NCBI GenBank assembly: GCA_030141605.1
Contig: JAQGDQ010000151.1
Location: 457,501-493,610 of the forward strand
DNA from: Tubiluchus corallicola
Lineage: Eukaryota; Priapulida; Priapulimorpha; Priapulimorphida; Tubiluchidae
Direction: 5' to 3'
DNA length: 36,110 nt
The notes under the pieces are model-generated. The model was not told where the DNA came from and did not search any database. It worked only from the letters and a program-made list of their open reading frames with translations. Positions within the stretch are counted from its first letter, which is position 1, and every line of letters begins with the position of its first letter. A program made the translations under genes and the position numbers. Shown piece after piece: positions 25,042 through 34,844 of this stretch.

Positions 25042-27015
25042 TCAACAGAATTTGTCCCTGTAAAACTTTCGAATTAAGTCACCAAAAGTCGATTGGTACT
25101 TGTGCGAATCACAAACGCGCATATGAGTATCACGGCGCATGCCCCCTGCCCACATAAACAAATGTAAGAAATAATATGATCGTAAATCAACGTATTCTTT
25201 AAATAATTTTCCCTCGAAGTCATCAAATACATAACGCCTAATGTGACAAAGTTTCGGGTGACGTTTAGCTATTGAATATGGCACCCCACCGGAATTATAT
25301 ATCCAGTCGTCTGCCTTATAATCAGTCTTGTAACTTTCATACCACAGTCGTAGGAATGTAGCATTTGGCTCGGCCATAATCATGCCAGAGTTCAAAACAT
25401 TCCCTTCAGTGTGCATTGTGCACGGGTAGTACTGCATCATTGACACATCCTGCAGTACCAATACATCAAAGTCCAAATAAATTCCTCCATATTTCAACAG
25501 CACTTCTATACGAGCAATGTCGGCTTCGTGTTGTATGTGCTTAATAGGCTTTCCATTCATGTGATCTTTCATCTCATGCCGTTTTATCTCGATATTAGGA
25601 ACTCTGTGAAACAGTTCACGCCACCATAACCCCCGAGGCTCTCTGTTACAGTGCAAATAAATTTTTTCTGGTTTTAAAATTTCATTGGCGCTAATAGGGC
25701 CCAAAATCCTGACTAGTTCCAGTTCTTGAAAAATGTCGTCAGACTCCGTGAACCAAATATAATGAAGGATATTAGGCACCCTGGAAATTTCACTCCTTTC
25801 GTCTACTTCGTTTTCTATACTATTTGAAATTTCACTAGGCATTTTGACCCTTCGAACAAACATTTTGTTGTAACTTTCAAGTTTTTTGTTTTTCAACTGT
25901 ATACCAGTCTTGTTGCTAAACCCTGAGATCGGTGACAAACCTGCATTATTAGTCGCTGTTATAAGTGTATGAGTGGTCTCTTCAGATGGAAACAATGTAT
26001 CATAAATTCCAGGAATGTGGTACACTGATGGCACATTAGAGCATTCGCAATCTACAACAACAAAAACACGATGAATAATATAATTTTGCAAAATAAAGCC
26101 GATGTTGTCGTTCCTGTAATTTTATTGCTGGTAGGGTTAGTGTCATTTTCGCTACCGTTTTATTGCCTTTGTTGATACTAACTTTTTTCTTAATTGATGC
26201 TGCATGTCGTTCGCGTTGCAAAAATGATAACAAACTTGGCATTTGAACCCAAGACAGTGAGTTCCATAGCTTTCCGTATGAGTTGACTTACTGCATCTAC
26301 CTGAACAGCTTGATCTTTACTCACTGCCGTGCAGTACCGGCATTCGACATGAAAAAACTTTTTTATAGACCCAAATATGGACTGGAAAAGCAGAGGAAGA
26401 TACCACCTTGGACGTATATGCCCTCGTCGCAATAACAATTAAAAGAGCATTTTCAAATAGAATTGTTTCACACTGATGGATATACTGCATATCTTCCTTC
26501 TACGAGAGAAACAGCCGGGTTAGTACGATAGAAGTACTCTTTCTTCCTGGCAGTTATCCACCTATTCATTAATCAGGATAAACGTTGCTTAACTTTGCAT
26601 CCAGGCGCATACAGCAACTACGTAATTATTCTCTTCATCCTAACCACAATAAAATTTCATGTCCGCCAACATGTTGACTAAAAGGGGGATATTCCGTATA
26701 CATGTATTTCAGTTAACAATATACACGTAAGGCTTAAGAAAACTTGAACGGTCGAACTTCTTCATTATGGCCCATTCCCTAATCATGTGATTTAAAAATG
26801 TATTCAGACATAATTAACAAAAAGTGAAATTTCAATGTGATAAAGGAGGAAAGTGTTTTCAACTTACACAAGTCTTCTGTCCTCTTCATGGGAAGGACAA
26901 ATTTTTTCTCGATTGTTCTGCCCAAGCTTATACGCATCCACACTGTAATTCCGACAACAGAGATAAGTAAAGAAGCTGCGACGGTTCTCTGGCAGGCTTT
27001 CCGCGTCGTTAACAT
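25042..27015 (-). CDS. GT32-family glycosyltransferase, type II membrane protein
   Basis: A Golgi-type sugar transferase with a DXD metal/nucleotide-sugar site; donor and acceptor cannot be read from sequence. Exons on the minus strand are 27015-26868 (phase 1, donor GTAAGT) and 26051-25042 (acceptor GTTGTTGTAG), giving 385 residues. A short basic N-terminus precedes one signal-anchor helix at about 11-28, then a stem at 29-140 with an NKT sequon, then the catalytic domain from VPNILHYIW (141-149). HEADIAR (224-230) and YGGIYLDFDV (237-246) are the GT32 core, with DXD at Asp243 and Asp245. LNSGMIMAEP (269-278) is also typical of the family, which includes alpha-1,4-galactosyl- and N-acetylglucosaminyl-transferases. 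An in-frame TAA nine bases before the ATG fixes the start. The gene appears intact and complete. Confidence 0.9.
26200..26340 (-). repeat. Possible tRNA-derived SINE fragment in the GT32 intron
   Basis: On the minus strand, GGGTTCAAATGCC at 26250-26238 resembles an RNA polymerase III B box, preceded by a moderately similar A-box-like stretch. No A-rich tail or target duplication was found, and no second copy lies in the window. The cysteine-containing open frame across it (26190-26438) has no recognised domain and is not needed, because the flanking exons join in phase without it. Confidence 0.2.
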
Positions 27016-27914
27016 CGATCGTTAGTTTTCTCGACTACATCTACAGTAAAAGAGAAATTGATTAAAATTCCATCTGCACACTGAACTGCTCGCAATATTT
27101 TTACTCGAAAAATTTTGCAGCTATTCCTCCCCCCCCCCATACACATACACAGTCATATATACTCCAAAGTGATTCTTTGAAAAATGTGTCGGTCGTGTAA
27201 AACGTGGTTTTCTGAGTTGTGTTACATTTTTAAGACATCTGACGCAAGATATAGGTGCTTGACTTTAAGTGTTTGTAATACAATTGTGTTTTTATATTAC
27301 CATTTTTACTTTACTTAGGAAACTACATTTTTTTGTAAAACTTGCTAGTGTTTTAATACCTAGACATTTATTTTAATTTTTAATGCACACGGCGTGTTAG
27401 TTTCGTTTGTACGCAAGTGGAAGGGGGTAATATAAGACTTGCCTTTTCCCATTTTTCTTTTTATTGCAAACTAGGTCAATAATTATTTAGTTGGTTACGT
27501 TGTCTGCAACTATATGTTGTTGTTTTTAAATGAGTAAATGTTATTTAATATAATTAAATAAATTATATTACAAGAAAAACGTATTACCAAAACAAATGTG
27601 ATATTGTGCTGTATCAGAACGATAGGAGAGCCACCTACTGCATTCTGAGGGGTAGTTCAGGTATCTGCAAGAACTACATACAGATCTATAACTAGAAATA
27701 CGACAAATGAAATTGTTAAAGAGAAATTCATTTAGGACAATGTTTCGTTTGTTTCTTTAACGAATACGTTCAAAAAAGTAAAAAGTTCAGTTGTGTAAAA
27801 ATTCAAAATAAATCTATTTGTTAACGAAATAAATAGATTTTTTCAAAATAAATCTATTTGTTAAAAATCTGTCTGCATTTTTTTACACAGAAACTTACTA
27901 TATAGTCTTGCCAC
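27016..27914. other. 5' flank of GT32 gene and gene-free sequence
   Basis: The GT32 promoter should lie at the left of this stretch; no clear TATA box is visible. A poly-C run sits near 27128-27138. At about 27803-27862 the word TCAAAATAAATCTATTTGTT occurs twice with a complementary AAATAGATTT between the copies, so it can form a hairpin. Confidence 0.5.
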
Positions 27915-28145
27915 TCCTTAGAAACAAGACATTTAAAAACAGTTCTATTGATGCACGCTTGTCTTAATTCAATACTTATCTTATTCCATAGTCTAATTGT
28001 TGTTTGAAAAAAGATGTTATGTAATTGAACTGTAGGTTTCTAAGGGTACGGATCAGACAGCGAGTAACGTCTAATGAAACGATGCTTTGCTAAAATATCA
28101 CGTGAGCATTGACGAGCATTATGGAAACAATTTTTTGATTGTTGG
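27915..28145 (-). pseudogene. LINE C-terminal fragment
   Basis: The minus strand reads NARQCSRDILAKHRFIRRY, then SLSDPYP, a stop, and HNIFFQTTIRLWNKISIELR followed by VFKCLV. This matches the SFF.RTIRLWN.LP.ELR...FK signature near the C-terminus of Jockey/CR1-type LINE ORF2. One stop interrupts an otherwise continuous frame. No reverse transcriptase domain is present here. Confidence 0.65.
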
Positions 28146-28765
28146 AAGGCCTAGTAACAGATTAAGATTGCAATGACTCGTAACCTTCATAGCTTCTGCA
28201 ATATATTGCTTTATTTTATACTGAACCCTTACAATCTTTATCTTATAAAAAATTTTAGTTGAACAATTAGGCAACTACTCCCACATCATACCTGTCCTAG
28301 ATCTCCTTTACAAGAAAATAAGTGATTGGTCATACGCTCCACTGAACAGGCTATCTAGCCAAAAAAACCGCCGTGTTAAAGGACAAGGTCATCCAGTTTT
28401 GCCTGTTCTAGAAATTGAAACCAGGTTCAACACAGTGTGTCGAACTTGCTAAGCCAGTGAAGTCGTGCAATATGGCTTCCGACGAACATTATTAACAATC
28501 GAAGTCAAGACTTAATTATTGTGGCGATAGAAAGTGATTAAAGGGTACTGACACACAAAAGGGGTAGGTGTTCGAGCCGTGAGGCGAAAACACCAATAAA
28601 CTGGCTATTATTCGTTATTTGACGTACTGCTGTAAACGGAAATTCAGGAGATCTGATGCAGATACAACCAGGCGATGACCAGACGTTGTATCAATGGTAG
28701 TTTCACGAGCTCCACGGGTTAAGACTCCACTGCATTCTACTAGGATTGGAGAACTAACCACTTAC
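28146..28765. other. Gene-free sequence
   Basis: Nothing is recognised here. A GTGTTCGAGCC word near 28569 recalls a polymerase III B box, but no A box lies at tRNA distance. Confidence 0.45.
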
Positions 28766-28951
28766 AACCTCGGTACACCTGACAAGCATTGTAGAAGTGG
28801 CTACGTAAGATTCCACCCCCTGCTGAGCTTTGGAAGAGTAACTGTTCATGATTTCACGAAGTTCGCATAACCGATTAGTCATATTATTCCAGCTTCCAGA
28901 GTGATGGAGAACGTCAAATGTGGGAATCTGACAGCTTCCGACTGCAGTCAC
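28766..28951 (-). CDS. Exon-like open frame of unknown identity
   Basis: A minus-strand open frame encodes a hydrophilic, probably helical segment (LCELREIMNSYSSKAQQ in its middle). It runs into a perfect GTAAGT donor at 28765-28760, and AG acceptors with modest pyrimidine context lie near its start. Its base composition is less AT-rich than the flanks. No neighbouring exon was found and no family is recognised; it may be chance or an old transposon fragment. Confidence 0.15.
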
Positions 28952-29827
28952 TACAACTGATAAGTATACTTACCTTACATCCTTCTCCCTCACCTGGGTT
29001 GGACTCACTAGTCTTCTGTTTATCTTAGGTTATCTAGAAACGTCGTTTGTAATTATAACAACTTTGTTGTTATTTTGAATTAAAGTGAATTGTTTTTAGT
29101 TCTTATTATCCCATTAAATCAAGAATTTAATCGGCAATATTAAAAATTGTTTTGTTTGCTTCTGTTCCGAATACATGTCTGTCAACTATGCTTAAATGGA
29201 AAAGTTCACTTAACCCACGTGTCAGCACGTATCAGAAATTAGTAGAAAAAGTGTTTGTGGTGTCATAACGAAAGTGCCCCATATCACAGGTGGTACCCCA
29301 CATATCACACATACATATTAAACAATCCACAGCAATTTCTATAAATATTTACTAATGGCTTCAGAATATTCCATATTAAAATGTTAGTGCGGTAGAATAG
29401 TGTAATTTACATGTGCACTTGAGCGTACCACAAGTCTATATATAAGTAAAATTACTGTAATATTTCTCGTTACATCTCTTGTGTTGTTTGTATTTACTGT
29501 GGATTCGTTCCACCATTAATTAGTAATTATTAAATCAAAATCAAATGTCACACTACGTGTAGAAAAAATATTGGGGTAACTAAACTCGACAGTGGAATAT
29601 ATTACTGACTTACCTTGCTATAATGATTTGACAAAACATACACCACTTAAACGCAAACTAATATAAAATTCATATCACAGCCTTTTTTGAATTGCACTAT
29701 GTTCTATGAATGGCAGGCCATTTCATGATCACAGCTGTTAGTCCCAGCAGCCCTCACAATTCTCAGTATCGTGGACTTTGTCCTATGACCTCGTATAGTA
29801 GAGTAAAACTGCGTGATCAAATACTCA
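28952..29827. other. Gene-free sequence
   Basis: AT-rich sequence with no recognisable coding or structural element. Confidence 0.5.
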
Positions 29828-30464
29828 GACCTGCCGCACAAGTGACATCAACCACTCACTAGCCAGTGCACAGTGAATGAGTTGTGAATCTGTTGCAAAC
29901 TCTCAGAGCTGCTGCACCTGTGACGTCATGCTATCAATCTACTTAGTGCAGAGCAAGGCTCTGTATTTGTTGCAAATTGTCAGAGCTGCTGCACCTGTGA
30001 CGTCATGCTATCCAGCTACTCAGCGCAGAGCAAGGCTCCGTATTTGTTGCAAACTCTCAGAGAGCTGCTGCACCTGTGACGTCATGGTGTCCAGCTACTC
30101 AGCGCAGAACAAGACTCCATCTTTATTGCAAACTTTCAGAGCTGCTGCACGTATGACGTCATGCTATCCAGTTACTCAGCGCAGAACAAGACTCTGTATT
30201 TGTTGCAAACCCTCAGAGCTGCTGCACCTGTGACGTCATGCTATCCAGCTACTAAGTGCAGAACAATGCTCCGTATTTGTTGGAAACTGTCAGAGCTGCT
30301 GCGCTTGTGACGTCATGTTATCCAGCTACTCAATGCAGAGCAAGGCTCTATAATTTGTTGCAAACCCTCAGAGCTGCTGCACCTGTGACGTCATGCTATC
30401 CAGCTACGTATCAGAGCTGTGCAGCATCAGTGCAGAACAAGGCTCTGTATTTGTTGCAAACTCA
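29828..30464. repeat. 77-bp minisatellite carrying a CRE in every unit
   Basis: Seven direct tandem units begin at about 29904, each containing GAGCTGCTGC, then TGACGTCA, then a CAGCTACTCAG-like word and ending in TTTGTTGCAAAC. The octamer TGACGTCA starts at 29921, 29998, 30077, 30154, 30231, 30308 and 30386, a period of 77-79 bases. A diverged unit without a perfect octamer (GTGACATCA) precedes at 29828-29903. The last unit carries an insertion of about 20 bases. The octamer is the CREB/ATF palindrome. Because 77 is not a multiple of three, the long open frames across the array change frame from unit to unit and are not genes. Confidence 0.95.
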
Positions 30465-31661
30465 AATATTGTTAATATAAAGCTTAAACAATGGCGACTC
30501 TAAGAATGTGCCCCGCATGGTGCGCCGTTATCTTTCGTAGATCTGCTTCATCAGGAAACTCATAAATTTGTTTAGTAAGTCCTGCATTTGTATAAAACAA
30601 CGCCGTATTGATTTATGGCTTCCTGTTAGACATGTCTAAACCAATGATTTATAAATACACAAGAAACCCAGCTTGTTAAGAAGAATTTCCGTGTGGGAGT
30701 GAACAGTGATTTATATAATACACAGTCGTTTGAAAATACACAGCTGCCCTCCAGTTCTATAAAGTGACTTCATTCGAAGAAATTGCTTCGAAAAGAGAAA
30801 ACTCAAAAGAAAGTAGTTTTTTGTCCAACATTCAAGTTAACTACCAACAGCTCTAATACATTGGTTTGTGTAAATACAGAGACTTTCACAATGAATTTCG
30901 GCAGAAACAATTTATTTGAAGTTCTTTGTGCGGAAGGTGAAGTCACGCTCGAATCTGCAAAGCGAGTTGCATCAAGTAATGACTTCGTTTCTTCTGATTT
31001 TGACGAACTTCGCTTGGCTAAAAACGGAGTCATATCATCACCTCTATCAAAATCACATGCAAACCAAAACCACTCCCACCTGTATAGTTGTTGAGGCTAA
31101 TCGCTAAATGTTGTAACATTCTATATTATAACATTCGTCTTTCCAAACTGGTTTCACCTGTTTTGCTTTATGCTTGTACACGGAATAGCTATTTGTAAGT
31201 CTATGCAGCTCATGTTTGCAATTGAATTCTCAAGTTCCTTGTTGTTTATAACAGAGTTTTCTTGCGGTGCGCCACAAAGTAGTTATTCTATTATCACAAT
31301 TGACTAGAAAATTTTTTTTATGCTTTTTAGTTTTTATTCTTTATACCATATTTAGCTTGCGACGTGAAAATAATTGTAAAGAAACTTTTATTCGACGTAT
31401 TAGAAGCCACTGCACAGCAATAACCAGCTGAGAACACCATTTTCATAATTACTTGCTCTTATTTAAAAACCTATACATTAGCGAGTGTTTTGATAGTTTC
31501 CCTTTCATTATTTCACATTTTCGTCCATAATTCCATATTACAAATATGTATAAAACTCCTGAAAAAGTGTTGCGGTATTACAATAGTTTGTGACAAATAA
31601 CTTACCTGATTGTTACAGACAAGTAGTGAAGGTATCTCATGTTACCTGTATTTCTTTAATC
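30465..31661. other. Gene-free sequence with one unassigned open frame
   Basis: An ATG-initiated plus-strand frame at 30891-31094 would encode 67 residues beginning MNFGRNNLFEVLCAEGE. The region is less AT-rich than its surroundings and open on both strands, but it has no signal peptide, domain or splice context that I recognise. The rest shows nothing. Confidence 0.35.
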
Positions 31662-31999
31662 AGGCCTACATGATTACGTTGCCCAATGATAAAATATGCC
31701 TGTAAAAGTATGCAGAAAGCTGTTTGCTAGCAAAACGAATATTGTGGCTTCCTAGGTAGATCCCCAATAGCAGAAAAAGAGCTTTATAATCAAGAACGAC
31801 AAGAATGAGCAGAGGGACAAGAGACTGATGAGGTCTACATGATTACGTTGCCCAATGATAAAATATGCGTGTAAAAGTATGCAGAAAGCTGTTTGCTGGC
31901 AAAACGAGTATTGTGGCTTGCTAGGTAGATCCCCAATAGCAGAAAAAGAGCTTTATAATCAAGAACGACAAGAATGAGCAGAGGGACAAGAGACTGTTG
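31662..31999. repeat. 169-bp tandem duplication, nearly identical
   Basis: Two head-to-tail copies (31662-31830 and 31831-31999) differ at only a handful of positions that I could see. The four bases AGGT that start a copy recur at 32000. No open frame spans it, so it is probably a recent noncoding duplication. Confidence 0.95.
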
Positions 32000-32980
32000 A
32001 GGTGACTAGTGCATGATTTGCAGAGCAATGTACGCTTGCGCCATCTTAGTACACAATAAACTGTAAAAGATTACTTTTGAAATCTTATAAATTAATCGTT
32101 TTGAAGATGAAGATCAGATTTAATTCGAAAATTTAACTGGATAACTGATTTACCTGCGAGGACGAAAGGGTACTAAATCACAGAAAGTTATTAAAATTAT
32201 TGAGGGCAGCTATTTTTGTTACGTTATGCATTTGAGGTGTTGCGGCATCGACTAAAATTCTATTACTGCATCATACGTACTGCATCATTGCTTTTACCAT
32301 ATTATTGTACAACATTAATTTGTAACTCCATGTTTGGAGGTGTCTAAAATTATTCTTACGCTTTACTGGTGCTTAAAATATCAAGCGATTACTCAAAATT
32401 TGTTAAAAAGGTCTCCACTGTGACCGAGTGAGCTTTTAACTAACTGCTGTTGACAATAGTGAATTAGTAATATTACACAAGTAAACAATTACTTGTGACA
32501 ATGTAATGTTATGTTTTAATAAGACTTTTATGGCTTAGGCAATAATTTTTGGTTAGGCAATTATTTTCCAACAAATATATTTTGCAGTAACGAAGACATC
32601 AAATTTATTTCAATTAAAAGGCTGCTAAAGTGCAGTGATACGTCTTCATTCCCACGTTGAACAGAACTACTTACAAAATGTGTCAAGCAATTGCAACAAT
32701 CATCAAGGCCAAGTTAAAAAACAATAACATCACAAATATAAAAGGTAATGTACAAATTTACAAACGACGAGTTAATTCACAATTAGACACAAAACCGTTA
32801 ATTAGACACAAAACCGTGCATCTTCTCCTTGCTTCTTTTAAGCGTAACTAAAATTTAGTTCAACCGAAATTTACATTCTGGAGATGTACGCAAAAATTCT
32901 AAACATTAAAATCTTTGGATTTTTCTAACTGCTCTCTCTTCTATGACTTCCATTCTTTCTGTGGTTCTCATTGAAGTCGT
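32000..32980. other. Gene-free sequence, 3' flank of paralog B
   Basis: TTTATT at 32604-32609 gives a minus-strand AATAAA about 370 bases after the paralog B stop and is a candidate polyadenylation signal. An 18-base word, AATTAGACACAAAACCGT, is repeated in tandem at 32781 and 32800. Confidence 0.45.
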
Positions 32981-34836
32981 TTAACGAGCAGCGGCTCCAA
33001 CGTAAACATCATCCACATCAGCAAATCCCCAAATGGGCTCTTCAATGTCATAGTTGTACAAGGTGAGGGGTTGTTCATAACGATGTCCAGTTCTAAAGCA
33101 AAATGCATTAAACAGATAAAAATGGTTTACTATGACACTGGTTATGTATTTAGAGAGCTCCACAAAAATTAAGGCCAAAAAGTGATTTCCGCAAATACGA
33201 ACACACGAAATGCTTTTTGCCCTAATCTCTAAAATATTGGTTAATAAAACAGCTATTCGAAACCTTAATCATTTAGGTTTTTTTTTGAAAGTTGCAAAGC
33301 AGTTGCATTGCATTTCAACTTGTACCTTGTTTGGTGATTAACACAATAAAAAATTTACAGCAAAGCAATAACAACATTAAAAGCGTAAAGTAAAAATCGT
33401 TGTAACTAGTTATTATCAAACTGCCCGCAATTGCCGAATTGATGTTGAGCGGCTAATGGAATACTGTCAGCGAGATTTTTTAAATCCTAGAAATTAATTT
33501 TGCTTTTAAGCATCAATCGTGAAGTTAAGCAAAAGGTCTTCCATAATTATTGAATAGTTAAAAGAGTCAAATTGTTAAAAAATTTAACTTCTAGCTACGT
33601 TAATGTTTACAAAATTCTCTGATCTTGGCCACCATCATTATCCTGATCACCGTCATTGTTATCGTTATCGCCATCATTACTGAATCACCGCCGTGACTAA
33701 CTCTTATTGACAAGAACACTTACAAGTAACTGAAGAATCTCACAATTAAGAAACGAGGAAATACGCGATGTTTCAAGCGACCGTACATTATATTTAAGTG
33801 AAGGAAAGGAAAAAAGATCAAATAAAATAACTTTAGAGAAGTTTTTTATAGAATGGTTTTATAGAATGGCAAATAAGACAAGGGTAATAAACAGCAGTAT
33901 TATACAGAAAGTAATAAACAAAAGAAATAAACAGAAGTAATAAACAGAAATCACTGGTCACAATCATAGAACATAGAGTAAGACATACCATAAACTTATG
34001 GTTATTTTACATGATTTTTTTCATTTTTTCGCCTGAAGATAAACTAAAGTTGTAGTTTGAAACAGCTTTTTTCTCGTTTCTTTACTGTGGGAATTTAATT
34101 AGCCTTCAAAAAACATCCTGCTTCATTGATAACGTACACTTGATTATTATTAGCCTTTAAATGTAAATAACAATAATGGCGATCGTGTAGTGTGATGACG
34201 GCGATGATGACGACGACTCGACGACGACAGCAATAACGACGATGACGATGATAATGACGATGATAACGATGATGACGATGGTGACGACGACGACGACGAC
34301 GACGAAGATGATGATGATGGTGATGATAATGACAATGATAAAATAGATGAGGACTATGATAATGACGATGATGTTGATTACAAAAACGACGATAATGAGT
34401 ATGACGATCGTGATGATGACAATGGTGATAATGAGGGCAACAATGATCACGATGATGACGGTGACACATCATTATTTTAGTCTTAGACTTGTTCATCGTT
34501 ATTGTACCTGTATCTGTATTCGTATCCTCTGGTTTTTGATGCAGTTTCGGCTGCTTCTGCATTATCTCTGCTGTAGAGACTACCGGCAGCTTCACCTCGT
34601 CTGGCATATGACAGACTGCTAGACCTCTCTCCGGATCCCCTCAATCCACCGCTGCTGATGGGACCGTACCGAGTAGTAGTGAAATAGCCGGGCCTCTCTG
34701 ACACTTCTACGACTTCAACGGCAACAGGTGCGGCTACAGCCGGGACATCTTGTACCCTTCTTCCGTAACTCGCTCCATAATCTTGAGCAAAAATTCCTGC
34801 CACTAGGGCAAAAAACAGCGCCGCGGCAAGCTTCAT
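32981..34836 (-). CDS. Secreted paralog B: cysteine-free protein with the same novel core as paralog A
   Basis: Minus-strand coding exons are 34836-34508 (donor CAG/GTACAA, phase 2) and 33092-32981 (acceptor TGCTTTAG), giving 146 residues. Residues 1-17 are a signal peptide with likely cleavage after GIFA. Residues 18-49 are Ala/Val-rich, unlike the Gln-rich segment of paralog A. The core at 50-140 matches paralog A at about 82% by hand alignment, including YFTTTRYGPISSGGLRG, KTRGYEYRYR and LYNYDIEEPIWGFADVD. The tail is only six residues. The intron falls at the same residue (Arg110, Arg113 in A) and in the same phase. A TTTCTTTTAG acceptor ends eight bases before the ATG, so a noncoding 5' exon is expected upstream, beyond 34844. 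No cysteine is present. Role unknown; secretion is the only firm inference. Confidence 0.9.
33886..33950. repeat. Short ATAAACAG-type tandem repeat
   Basis: Several irregular copies of AATAAACAGAA lie within the paralog B intron. Confidence 0.6.
34186..34475. repeat. Imperfect GAT/GAC trinucleotide repeat in the intron of paralog B
   Basis: A long run of GATGAC, GACGAC and GATAAT triplets lies just inside the 5' end of the paralog B intron, within about 35 bases of the donor at 34507. A weaker CAT/CAC tract lies at 33630-33690. Long open frames on both strands (His/Arg-, Ser- and Ile/Val-rich) come from the repeat. Confidence 0.9.
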
Positions 34837-34844
34837 GTTGTAAT

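Noticed and set aside
28440-28600. tRNA gene or SINE head
   Set aside because: A B-box-like GTTCGAGCC is present, but the nearest A-box-like sequence is more than 100 bases away and no cloverleaf could be drawn.
29877-30480. Two long plus-strand open frames with repeated Ala/Cys-rich motifs
   Set aside because: They run through the 77-bp minisatellite; the unit length is not divisible by three, so the same DNA is read in different frames and no peptide repeat is maintained.
30533-30554. Hammerhead-like boxes CTGATGA and GAAA on the minus strand, 11 bases apart
   Set aside because: The 11 bases between them do not form a closing stem II, and no stem III with a cleavage site follows, so the match is to short words only.
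34095-34622. His/Arg-rich, Ser-rich and Ile-rich frames on the minus strand and a Met-rich frame on plus
   Set aside because: Caused by the GAT/GAC tract within the paralog B intron.
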